Positions 29,640 through 40,079 of a stretch of DNA of 64,000 nt are shown one piece after another (the stretch's first letter is position 1; each line of letters begins with the position of its first letter). This DNA comes from Mixophyes australis (Eukaryota > Chordata > Amphibia > Anura > Limnodynastidae): assembly GCA_036250195.1 (NCBI GenBank), contig JAVHZZ010000006.1:190215850-190279849 (forward strand). The letters are read 5' to 3'. The notes under the pieces were generated by a model. The model worked only from the letters and a program-made list of their open reading frames with translations. It did not search any database and was not told the DNA's origin. The position numbers and the translations under genes are program-made.

Positions 29640-31640
29640 ATGAATAGCTTTTTTGGTGTGGGGGCCCAAACAAACCAATCATTTCAGCCAAAGTTGTTTG
29701 GTAGGCCCTGTCGCTGAAATGATTGGTTTGTTAAAGTGTGCATGTCCTATTTCAACAACATAAGGGTGGGTGTGAGGGCCCAAGGACAATTCCATCTTGG
29801 ACCTTTTTTTTTTGCATTATATGACCAATCAACAGTCGTTTGCCATGTTCAAAAAGTAAAACCAAATTTAAAAAAATACAAGAAATTAAACCAAAAGTAA
29901 AATGCCGTGTCATAATTTAAAACAAGAGGTATTGACGTGCTCTAAAACTACTGTATTGTTGTTTATATTTTATAAACACTACACTTGAAAGCTTGAGTCT
30001 TTCAATAAAAAAGTAACTGTCCATTGCACGAATATTTGCAACAGGGACAATTTTAGGGTTAAGAAAGTCAACTAATAACACTTCGACGCTGTCTGTCTTT
30101 ATAAACACTACACTTGGAAGTTGGAGGAGGTATTGTGGCCCTGGCACCAAATTTACTACCGGGGCCACTCCACTGTGCAGTCCATATTTAGGTGTATCAG
30201 ATATTAAACAACGGTGACAGTTGATGCCCAATTTTTTAATTATATTGTGGCCTCGGTACCAAATTGTGTACCGGGGCCACCACACTACGCAGTCCAGATA
30301 CTTGTTTGGTGGAATTCAGACCAGTTGAGGGTTTTATTATTATTATATTGTGTGGACCACTCTATCTATACCACACTACAACTCTATACCACTCTATTTC
30401 ATACTTTAATTCTATTTCATACTTTAATTCTATTTAATACTTTAATTCTATTTCATACTTTAATTCTATTACTAATTACCATAAAGAGGAACAAAATAAA
30501 CCAATTTTACCAAAAGTATAATATGACTTAGACTTACAAACACTACACTTGAAAGATCGTGCCTTTAAATGAAAAAGTCAGTCTTCATTGCACGACTATG
30601 TGCAACAGGGACATTTTTTTGGGTTTACAAAGTCAACGAATAACACTTCGACCCTGTCTGTCTTTAACATACTTGATGGGATCTCAATGACGAATTGTCT
30701 GTACCATGTTTGGAGAAGGTATTGTGGCCCCGGTATCAAATTGGGTACCGGGGCCACCCCACTATGCAGTCCAGATACTTGTTTGGTGGAATTCTGACAC
30801 GTGGAGGGTTTTTTAATTATATTGTGGCCTCGGTACCAAATTGTGTACCGGGGCCACCACACTACGCAGTCCAGATACTTGTTTGGTGGAATTCAGACCA
30901 GTTGAGGGTTTTATTATTATTATATTGTGTGGACCACTCTATCTATACCACACTACAACTCTATACCACTCTATTTCATACTTTAATTCTATTTCATACT
31001 TTAATTCTATTTAATACTTTAATTCTATTTCATACTTTAATTCTATTTCATACTTTAATTCTATTACTAATTACCATAAAGAGGAACAAAATAAACCAAT
31101 TTTACCAAAAGTATAATATGACTTAGACTTACAAACACTACACTTGAAAGATCGTGCCTTTAAATGAAAAAGTCAGTCTTCATTGCACGACTATGTGCAA
31201 CAGGGACATTTTTTTGGGTTTACAAAGTCAACGAATAACACTTCGACCCTGTCTGTCTTTAACATACTTGATGGGATCTCAATGACGAATTGTCTGTACC
31301 ATGTTTGGAGGAGGTATTGTGGCCCCGGTATCAAATTGTGTACCGGGGCCACCACACTACGCAGTCCATACCCTTTTTTGGTGGAATTCTGACACGTGGA
31401 GGGTTTTTTAATTATATTGTGGCCTCGGTACCAAATTGTGTACCGGGGCCACCACACTACGCAGTCAAGATAGATAGATGCGTATCATAGATAAAGTTCA
31501 TTCAGTGGTGTGGGGCAAATTGAAAAATATTCAAAATGCACTGACATTATCAAAAACAAGAGGTTGTCACACGCTAAAACTCCAACATGTATATGATGGA
31601 GAGGATGGAGGAGCAGCCGTATGTGTAGTGTAATGCAGAC
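29640..31640. repeat. Decayed transposase-derived segments and about 595-bp tandem units in hAT element 1
   Basis: Units starting 'actacacttgaaag' occur at about 29977, 30541 and 31136; the last two copies are nearly identical at a 595-bp offset. Short pieces match the transposase coding strand: 29829-29846 (caacagtcgtttgccatg) with about 27731, 31594-31618 (agaggatggaggagcagc) with about 28556, and the 'gaggtattgtggcc...ccaaat' blocks with 27873. Imperfect 34-bp palindromes such as 30247-30280 recur. Confidence 0.8.
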
Positions 31641-31662
31641 CTGTTGAAGGTTTTTTATATAT

Positions 31663-32885
31663 TTTATTGTGGTGCCCAGTGCCCACTCCTCTAGGCAGTC
31701 CAGGTACATTTATTGGTGCGATTCATAAAAGTTCAGGGTTTTTAATATATTGTGGTGACCCACTCCTCTACGCAGTCCAGGTACATTTATTGGTGCGATT
31801 CATAAAAGTTCAGGGTTTTTAAGATATATTGTGGTGACCCACTCCTCTACGCAGTCCAGGTACATTTATTGGTGCGATTCATAAAAGTTCAGGGTTTTTA
31901 ATATATTGTGGTGACCCACTCCTCTACGCAGTCCAGGTACATTTATTGGTGCGATTCATAAAAGTTCAGGGTTTTTAAGATATATTGTGGTGACCCACTC
32001 CTCTACGCAGTCCAGGTACATTTATTGGTGCGAATCATAAAAGTTCAGGGTTTTTAAGATATATTGTGGTGACCCACTCCTCTACGCAGTCCAGGTACAT
32101 TTATTGGTGCGATTCATAAAAGTTCAGGGTTTTTAATATATTGTGGTGACCCACTCCTCTACGCAGTCCAGGTACATTTATTGGTGCGATTCATAAAAGT
32201 TCAGGGTTTTTAAGATATATTGTGGTGACCCACTCCTCTACGCAGTCCAGGTACATTTATTGGTGCGAATCATAAAAGTTCAGGGTTTTTAATATATCTT
32301 GTGGTGACCCACTCCTATACGCAGTCCAGGTACATTTATTGGTGCGATTCATAAAAGTTCAGGGTTTTTAATAGATATTGTGGTGACCCACTCCTCTACG
32401 CAGTCCAGGTACATTTATTGGTGCGAATCATAAAAGTTCAGGGTTTTTAATATATCTTGTGGTGACCCACTCCTCTACGCAGTCCAGGTACATTTATTGG
32501 TGCGATTCATAAAAGTTCAGGGTTTTTAAGATATATTGTGGTGACCCACTCCTCTACGCAGTCCAGGTACATTTATTGGTGCGAATCATAAAAGTTCAGG
32601 GTTTTTAAGATATATTGTGGTGACCCACTCCTCTACGCAGTCCAGGTACATTTATTGGTGCGATTCATAAAAGTTCAGGGTTTTTAAGATATTGTGGTGA
32701 CCCACTCCTCTACGCAGTCCAGGTACATTTATTGGTGCGAATCATAAAAGTTCAGGGTTTTTAATATATATTGTGGTGACCCACTCCTCTACGCAGTCCA
32801 GGTACATTTATTGGTGCGATTCATAAAAGTTCAGGGTTTTTAATAGATATTGTGGTGACCCACTCCTCTACGCAGTCCAGAAAGA
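31663..32885. repeat. 80-bp tandem array, about 16 copies, in hAT element 1
   Basis: Each unit has 'attgtggtgacccactcc', 'tctacgcagtccaggtac', 'atttattggtgcga' and 'cataaaagttcagggttttt'. Copies are 95% or more alike by eye, which suggests recent expansion. The 'cactcctctacgcagtccagg' part echoes the larger units at 30 kb. There are no unique spacers. Confidence 0.95.
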
Positions 32886-33203
32886 TACCTTGTTGCAACG
32901 TTTTGGACTAATAACTATATTGTGAGGTGTTCAGAATACACTGTAAATTAGTGGAAATGCTTGTTATTGAATGTTATTGAGGTTAATAATAGCCTAGGAG
33001 TGAAAATAAGCCCAAAAACTTGATTTTTAAACTTTTTATGTTTTTTTCCAAAAAAATCCGAATCCAAAACCTTAAATCCGAACCGAGACCTTTCGTCAAG
33101 TGTTTTGCGAGACAAATCCGAACCCCAAAAATAACGAAAATCCGGATCCAAAACACAAAACACGAGACCTCAAAAGTCGCCGGTGCACATCCCTAGTTGA
33201 GTC

Positions 33204-33790
33204 CTGCTAGAGGTTAGATGACCTGGATAACAGAAGTCAGAGAAACAATCTCAGAACTAAAGGAGTGCCAGAATTATGAACGCTCTCACTAAGATTTTCA
33301 ATGAATTACTGGATCCAAATGACAAAATCCTTTTTGACAGGACCGATAAAAGCCCTTCTTCCAAGAGTGCACAGTCTGATATACCTCGAGATGTCATCTG
33401 TAGACTTTATTACTATTCGGTTAAAGAAGCTAATTTTAAAAAAGCTTGAGGTCTTTCTAGTCTTGAGATCCAAATATTCCAGAATCTTTCCTGGTCCAGT
33501 CTTCAACAAAGATGGATGTTAAGACCCCTCACTGATAAACTTAAGAAACGCTCCATAAGATTTCGTTGGGGGTTCCCTTTGTGCATCCAAGTGAATCAAG
33601 ATGGTAAAATCCTCACTCTTCAAAATCATTCAGAACTCAACTCATTCAGCGAAAGTTTCAATCTTCCTAAAATTCTCATTCTGGATTGGCACAACCCTTC
33701 ATCACTACTGACTTCACTTCCTTCTGCGAGTGGAGAGGGCTGGTGCAAAGCCTCAAGGAATAGAAGAAGACTCTGACCCTCTAATGCCTC
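33204..33790 (+). pseudogene. L1/Tx1-type ORF1, RRM and C-terminal part
   Basis: Resumes directly after the hAT target duplication with RLDDLDNRSQRNNLRTKGVP, then NALTKIFNELLDPNDKILFD, IPRDVICRLYYYSVKEANFK and LRPLTDKLKKRSIRFRWGFP. This is the L1 ORF1p RNA-binding core and C-terminal domain order. Frameshifts and stops make it non-functional. Confidence 0.75.
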
Positions 33791-33940
33791 TGATAAACAA
33801 AGTGTGAATTGAGTTTCAGGACTCATTTGGAAATGTCTTTATCTAAAGTCCTTAATCTCCACTATTACCCCTTGAAGAGTCATTTTAGATGGCCTTAACT
33901 GTGTGTTTCTGCTTAGTTCAAGCAACATGTGTTTCCTGAC

Positions 33941-34988
33941 AGTCACGGGTGGCTTACAGGAAATTGATCCCTAGGCTCTGCTGACTATGGCTAAGCCCAC
34001 CCACGGGCGCGGAGTCTAACAGACAGGTGGTTTTCACCAGGAACCCCCGCAAGGAGGTATGGTCTTAGCTGCACCAAGTCTGCAGGTCGCGGTCCCGTGA
34101 GTGAGTGTACAGCAGAACGATGTGGGGGAGCCAGGTGAAGTGGATGGAGACGATGGAGTCTACAGAAGAGTGGTAAAAATACAGGCACAACAATAATATA
34201 GGCTGATGGTCAACAGCCAGTGAGTCACTAGGATAATAGGTGCTCTGTGGTATAGAACGAGAGGACAGAGGCTGTCACTATGAAGTACTCTGGAGATGGT
34301 AATGGAAGTACTGGAGCAGCAATAGTTCAACACAGCCAGAGGCTGAAGGCTGACTGGACTGGTGGAGATTACTTGTAGTAACAGCTGATGAGTCCCAGAT
34401 GAAATAGCATCCTTGAATGGTAGTGATGAGAGAACTGGAGCTGTCACAATAGAGTACACGGGAGATGGTAATAGAGGTACTGGAGCAGCGATAGTTCAAC
34501 ACGGCCAGAGACTGAGTGCAGGCTGGAGTAGTGGAGGTAACCGGTGGTAACAGCTGATGAGTCACAGATGTAGTAGCGGCTCTGAGTGGTAGCGATGAGA
34601 GAACCGGAGCTGTCACAATGAAGTACACTGGAGATGGTAAGAGAGGTACTGGAGCAGCGACAGTTCAACACGGCCAGAGACTGAGAGCAGACTGGAACAC
34701 AGGCAAACCACAAGGAGAACAGGAACCAGAACCACAGGCTGCAGGAAGTGAGCTTGAAGAACAGGCATCAGACAGGTGAATCCAAGAGGTTTAAATAGTG
34801 CTCCAGAAGTGCTTAGCCAATGAAAAAGAGGGAAGAGGTCCTGAAGTGCAATAGGCTTGCACCTGCACAGATCTGAATATAGCTGAATGAATGAACTGGA
34901 GAATATCTGATGCCGGGACATGGCAGTTTCCAGATGAATGGACTGCAGGTAACGAGACAGGTACTATCTATGGAACCGGAGCATTACA
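33941..34988 (-). repeat. Gypsy 3' LTR with internal 170-bp tandem repeats
   Basis: On the - strand it starts TGTAATGCTCCGG after a G-rich polypurine tract and ends at GTGACT. Three tandem units of about 165-170 bp (near 34285, 34462 and 34630) share 'gagatggtaatag', 'ggtactggagcagcgatag' and 'ctgatgagtcacagatg'. The long open frames here come from these repeats. Confidence 0.8.
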
Positions 34989-35635
34989 GTACTCCCCCCC
35001 CCCCTTTAAAAGTGGCCACTGGGGGCTTAGACGAAGTCTTCCGTGGTAACTGAGCATGGAATCTTCGGAGCAAAGCTGGAGCATGGATGTCAGAAGCGTT
35101 GACCCAAGTGCGTTCTTCTGGACCAAAGCCCTTCCAATCTACCAGATACTTGGTGGTTCCTCTGGAGATCTTGGAATCCAGGATCTGTGTGATCACAAAC
35201 TCCTGTTGCTGAGAAAATTTGGGTACTGGAACGGAGAACCTGTTGATAATGAGGGATTTGAGAAGAGAAATATGGAAGGAGTTGGAAATATGAAGGGAAG
35301 CGGGCAGCTGAAGCTTGTAGGACATTGGGTTGATTACCCAAAGTATTTTATAGGGTCCAATGAAGCGAGGAGCAAACTTCATGGAGGGAACCTTGAGGCG
35401 AATATTCCGAGTTGATAGCCAGACCTTGTCTCCCACCTTGAGTGCTGGAACCGCTCGGCGCCTCTTGTCTGCAAATGTCTTATAACGAGAGGAAGACTTT
35501 TTAAGATTTGCAACCGCTTTAGTCCATATGTTGAAAAAGTCACGAATGGTATCCTCAACAGCCGGAACATGGGTAGGTGGGAGAGGAGAAAATTTGGGAA
35601 ACAGAGGATGAATCCCAGAAACCGTAAAGAATGGC
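34989..35635 (-). pseudogene. Gypsy integrase C-terminus with chromodomain
   Basis: Resumes with PFFTVSGIHPLFP after the solo LTR, then GDKVWLSTRNIRLK and FIGPYKILWVINP (the GPY/F module), and a chromodomain with EFVITQILDSKI, KYLVDWKGFGPEERTWV. Chromodomains on gypsy integrases direct insertion toward marked chromatin (known for chromoviruses). Confidence 0.85.
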
Positions 35636-36557
35636 TGTCACGGGCACTAGGAATTTTGACCCAGAATTCACCAGATGTACCTTTACTCACCAGAGGCGCA
35701 GAGTCTAACACAGTGGCTGGTCTTCTCCAGGAACTCCCGCAAGGAAGTATGGGTTTTAGCGGCTTCCACTGAGCAGGTCCCGGCCCTCTGGGGAGTATGG
35801 TAAATATGCGGATACAGCTATACACAATGAGAACACGGGTCTCCTTGAGCTGGATAGGAGAAGGAATGCCAGAAGATATATAGTTTCTGAGTAGTAGAAA
35901 CAGTAATGACACAGCGAGTATGATGACCAGTAGTAACTGGAAACAAGAAGTTCCGAAGTGTCTAGCAAGCAGATAAACTTGAAACAGACAGATGCTTGAC
36001 GACTGAAGGAAAGTCTATACGAGCAGCCAACAACACAGTGAAGTAGAGAAGTCAGTGACTAGCAGCCATCACTACAGATGCACAGCAGAAACTCAGTCAC
36101 GATAATAGATCACATACAATGTAGTGTGGAGTGATCTGCGGCTGACAGGTATTACCACTGACATGGAGTAGAGACTTGTCCAGGTGCAGGTAGAATACAA
36201 GGTAGCATGGAGCGGTCTGCGGCTGACAGATATTACCACTGGCGTGGAGTAGAGACTTGTCCAGGTGCAGGCAAGATACGCGGTAGCATCCACAGCAGAC
36301 AGGTACCATAAACAGGAACAGGAAACTCCTTGGTACCTCAACAGAATGAGGACCAAGAACAGGCAAAGGTAGTAGGGCAGCAAGTGTCTTAAATAGTGAG
36401 AAGTAATTAATCACCCAATGAGGAGAGGAACAAGGTTTTAACAGTCTGTAGGTCTGCACATGCGCAGGCCCCTGGTTAAGATGGCGGGCGGCCGCGGCGC
36501 AAGACAGAAAGAGACTAGGGTCTTGAGCCAGAGGAACTGACAGTCTGGTGAGTGAAA
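35636..36557 (-). mobile_element. Solo LTR nested in the gypsy integrase
   Basis: On the + strand it begins TGTCACGGGC and ends GTGAGTGAAA. It is flanked by ATGGC (35631-35635) and ATGAC (36558-36562), a 5-bp duplication with one change. It splits the SSASS-PFFT reading of the integrase exactly. It holds two tandem units of about 86 bp at 36113-36282 and resembles the host LTR in part ('agtctaacag', 'ggaactcccgcaagga'). Confidence 0.8.
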
Positions 36558-36562
36558 ATGAC

Positions 36563-37400
36563 GAAGAAGCAGAAGACTCATGGAAGAGCTTGTTATGTGC
36601 AAACTCGGCCCATGGCAGGAGGTCAACCCAATTGTCCTTGGAGGTGGAAGAGAATAACCCGATGAATGTCTCCAGATCCTGATTCACCCTTTCAGTTTGG
36701 CCGTTGGATTGTGGGTGATAGGCCGAGGAAAAGTTGAGTTGTATACCGAGGGATTTACAGAGGGCACGCCAGAACTTAGAGGTGAATTGAACCCCTCTGT
36801 CAGATACAATTTCCATGGGACAACCGTGCAGACGAAAGATTTCTTTTATGAAGTGTTGAGCGAGGACTGATGAAGACGGCAGACCTGTGAGAGGATCAAA
36901 GTGGGCCATCTTAGAGAAACGGTCCACAATGACCCAGATGGTATTGCATCCTTTACTGTGTGGAAGGTCAGTAACGAAGTCCATACTGATATGAGTCCAG
37001 GGCTTGGTGGGATTGGACAAGGGTTGTAATGGACCCATAGGACTCGCAAGAGGACTTTTGTGTTGGTCACATACGTTACAAGGAGCTACAAAATCTTTGA
37101 CGTCTGATTGAATAGTAGGCCACCAATAGGAGCGGGATATCAACTCGTAAGTCTTGATAAACCCCGCATGTCCGAAGAATTTGGAGGCATGACACCAGCG
37201 GAGTAATTTTTTCCGAAGAGAAGCAGGGACAAATGTTTTCCCAGGAGGAAGAGAATTGGTCGTAGTGAGTCCTACCAAACATTTAGGATCCAAGATGGGA
37301 TGACTGAGAGGTAGATCGGAGTTCAGGTCAGAGTTGAAGGCCCTGGAAAGTGCATCTGCTCTCTTGTTAAGATGACCTGGCTTGAAGGTCACATGGAGGT
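36563..37400 (-). pseudogene. Gypsy integrase, zinc-binding and catalytic core
   Basis: The HHCC finger reads from HASKFFGHAGFIKT to CNVCDQHK. The catalytic triad is visible in ISMDFVTDLP (D), IVSDRGVQF (D) and QSNGQTERVNQDLE (E). The frame is cut by the solo LTR at 36557 and continues below 35635. Confidence 0.85.
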
Positions 37401-37439
37401 TAAAACGAGAGAAGAACAGTGACCAACGGGCCTGGCGAG

Positions 37440-38213
37440 GGTTGAGGCACTAAGCGGACTGTAGGTATAACAAATTTTTATGGTCAGTAAATATGGTAAC
37501 CACATGCTGAGCCCCCTCCAAAAGATAACGCCACTCTGACAGAGCCAACTTCATAGCTCCCTGTCTCCAGTTGTGTAATTCCGTTCTGTGGGTAGAAACA
37601 TGCGGGAGAAAAAGGCACAAGGAAGAAGTTTGTTAGGAGGATACTTCTGGGCGAGTACTACTCCTACTCCAATAGCAGAGGCGTCCACTTCTAGAAAAAT
37701 TGGTTGCGAGAGATTGGGTTGTCTGAGGATGGGTGCAGAAGAGAAGGCCCGTTTCAGAAATGTGAATGCCTCCAAGGCTTCCTCCATCCAATCCTTGGTA
37801 TTGGCCCCTTTTTTCGTGAGGGCTGTGATGGGGGCAACAATGGTGGAATACCCCTGGATAAATTGTCTGTAGTAGTTTGAGAATCCTAAGAAGCGTTGCA
37901 CCGCTTTGAGGGTGGCGGGATGTGGCCAATCCAAGATTGCTCGAACTTTCTCAGGGTCCATCTGTAGCCCAGAACCGGAGATGATATACCCTAGAAATGG
38001 CATTGAGGAAGCTTCAAAGGAGCACTTCTCTAACTTACAATACAGTTGGTTCTTCCGGAGCCTAGACAGAACCTCAATGACATGTTGTTGATGTGAATGA
38101 ACATCCTGGGAGAAGATGAGGATGTCGTCCAGGTAGACGACCACAGATGAATAGAGCAGGTCTCTGAAGATCTCGTTAATGAAACTTTGGAAGACAGCTG
38201 GATCATTACAAAG
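37440..38213 (-). pseudogene. Gypsy reverse transcriptase/RNase H fragment
   Basis: Begins within the RT at LCNDPAVFQSFINEIF, followed by VVYLDDILIFSQD (the catalytic YLDD box), LGYIISGSGLQMDPEKV and the RNase H start FLEVDASAIGVGVVLAQ. A frameshift at about 37550 (after GDREL) and a TAG at about 37449 end the open frame. Confidence 0.85.
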
Positions 38214-38821
38214 TCCGCTGATGAGTCACAGATGTAGTAGCGACTCTGAATGGTAGTGATGTGAGAACTGAAGCTGTCACGATGAAGTACACTGGAGATG
38301 GTAATAGAGGTACTGGAGCAGCGATAGTTCAACACGGCCAGAGACTGAGAGCAGGCTGGAGTAGCGGAGGTAACCCGTGGTAACAGCTGATGAGTCACAG
38401 ATGTAGTAGCGGCTCTGAGTGGTAGTGATGAGAGAACTGAAGCTGTCACGATGATGTACACTGGAGATGGTAAGTGAGGTACTGGAGCAGCGACAGTTCA
38501 ACACGGCCAGAGACTGAGAGCAGACTGGAACACAGGCAAACCACAAAGAGAACAGGAACCAGAACCACAGGCTGCAGAAAGTGAGCTTGAAGAACAGGCA
38601 TCAGACAGGTGAATCCAGGAGGTTTAAATAGTGCTCCAGAAGTGCTTAGCCAATGAAAAAGAGGGAGGAGGTCCTGAAGTGCAATAGGCTTGCACCTACA
38701 CAGATCTGAATATAGCTGAATGAATGAACTGGAGAATGTCTGATGCTGGGACATGGTAGTTTCCAGATGAATGGACTGCAGGTAACGAGACAGGTACTAT
38801 CTGTGGAACCGGAGGGTTACA
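38214..38821 (-). repeat. Gypsy 5' LTR, truncated
   Basis: Matches 34552-34988 of the other LTR, with a one-unit difference in the tandem repeats. It is fused at about 38214 directly to RT coding sequence, so the LTR 3' part, primer site, gag and protease are deleted. Confidence 0.8.
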
Positions 38822-39707
38822 CTGACCCATGTTAAAGTGACCTATGGTCTGGATCTGGAGGTTACCTCTCTTCTGTTTTACATTATATACTCTCTCTAGT
38901 AATTAATTTTGACACATGTTCCAATTGTTGTGTTTACCTGTTTTTAGGTTTAAGTAGAAAAAGAAATTACCACCGCACCAAGTAATCACAAATCCAATTC
39001 ATTAGGTATAATGAGAAATAATACCCTTCCTGTAATATTAATGACAGACGGTGCACCCTCTTATTGAGTTACAAATACATATATATGAAAAAAAAGAAAA
39101 AGGAAGAATGTGCTTATTAGGGGCACTAAGCGATAAAAGTTTTGATAAAATTTTATTTCGTTATTAAATAAATTTAAAATACATTGAAGATACTGACATA
39201 TCTCCAACCCAAATGTTCTCAAGGTAGCAAAACATTTAAAACCAATACTTTGTGACTAAAGTGCATTAAAATAGCAATAGCAATATAAAATTGCAATGCT
39301 TCGCTACTTATATTAGAGATGCTCACTGACCCCTGTGTTTGGTTTTGGTTTTGGATCTGGATTATCTTTGGGTTTTGCCAAAACCGCCCTTGCGTGTTTT
39401 GGTTTTGGATCTGTATTTTTTTTAGAAAGATTGCTAAAATATGCTAAACTCACATAATTTTGCTGTTTTTTTTTTTTATACTTTATTATTAACCTCACTA
39501 ACACTAATTTCAAGTAATTTGCAGTCAGTTTTGACCACCTCACAGGTCACATTATTATTTTCATACACTTTTGGACCTGGCTGGATGGTAAGTGAAAGAG
39601 CAATGATTCAAACACACGGCAGTTCCTAGCACATCTAGGACACATTGGCACACAGCAGTGGCAGAAAAGAAAAGTGGTGCAAGATGGAATTGTCCTTGGA
39701 TCATGAA

Positions 39708-40012
39708 ACCAGTTATGGTTCATTTGATCGCTCCACTTGTTTCTTGGATAAGTTAGGTAATTCTACAGCTAATACATGGCAACGAACACTCCACCTGTTT
39801 CTTGGATAAGTGAGGTAATTCTACAGCTAATACATGGCAATGAACGCTCCACCTGTTTCTTGGATAAGTGAGGTAATTCTACAGCTAATACATGGCAACG
39901 AACGCTCCACCTGTTTCTTGGATAAGTGAGGTAATTCTACAGCTAATACATGGTAACGAGCGCTGACCCCGCCGGGATGCGTGCTTTTATCAGACACACA
40001 CCAATCCAGGGT
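39708..40012 (+). repeat. 18S rRNA-derived segment with 58-bp unit repeated four times
   Basis: 'cagttatggttcatttgatc', 'ttcttggataag', 'ggtaattctacagctaatac' and then 'aacgagcgctgacc', 'gggatgcgtgcttttatcag' match in order the 5' domain of eukaryotic 18S rRNA as I recall it. The 'ctccac...acatggcaacgaacg' part is repeated at 39731, 39789, 39847 and 39905 with an exact 58-bp period. It is antisense relative to the hAT element. It is too short and rearranged to be a functional rRNA gene. Confidence 0.8.
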
Positions 40013-40079
40013 GCCAGACAATGCACTAAAAAGAGGCATTGTAATTCCCAGCAACAAGCCAGTTCATCAGTGAGCTTTG

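Larger units (their letters stand above)
25368..33195 (+). mobile_element. hAT element 1, 7.8 kb, exact 8-bp TSD
   Basis: Ends TAGGGATGAGCGC and GTGCACATCCCTA are inverted repeats. Exact GTTGAGTC duplications flank it (25360-25367 and 33196-33203). Layout: TATA box at 25527, about 300-bp tandem repeats (25660-26610), BED/hAT transposase (26625-29613), then 3 kb of tandem arrays. It splits the L1 ORF1. The perfect target duplication and long open frame suggest a fairly recent insertion. Related elements are at 39314-42644 and 61126-63327. Confidence 0.92.
33941..38821 (-). mobile_element. Ty3/gypsy LTR retrotransposon (chromovirus-type), internally deleted
   Basis: Flanked by exact 5-bp CTGAC duplications (33936-33940 and 38822-38826). 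On the - strand: a truncated 5' LTR (38214-38821), a fragment of RT, RNase H, integrase with C-terminal chromodomain, a polypurine tract (complement of 34989-35010) and the 3' LTR (33941-34988). Gag, protease and the RT N-terminus are missing. A solo LTR is nested in the integrase gene. No envelope gene is seen. Confidence 0.88.
23630..38950 (+). mobile_element. L1/Tx1-type LINE 5' region, split by hAT and Ty3/gypsy insertions
   Basis: The host sequence is 23630-25367, 33204-33940 and about 38827-38950. Its 5' part (23630-24960) looks like an untranslated leader with a tandem pair at 24480-24750. ORF1 starts near 24988 and continues across the hAT insertion. The spacer after ORF1 is cut by the gypsy element at 33940/38822. 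No ORF2 is present. The left and right limits are approximate. Confidence 0.6.

Noticed and set aside
31663..32885. CRISPR-like regular repeat
   Set aside because: The whole 80-bp unit is repeated with no unique spacers, and it lies in a eukaryotic transposon. It is a tandem satellite.
34160..34921. Serial similar - strand open frames (LNYRCSSTSITIS...)
   Set aside because: They come from the 170-bp tandem repeats of the gypsy LTR. The same frames recur in the other LTR at 38.3-38.7 kb.
39708..40012. Functional 18S rRNA gene
   Set aside because: Only about 150 bases of the gene are represented, with internal fourfold duplication and substitutions, inside a transposon.
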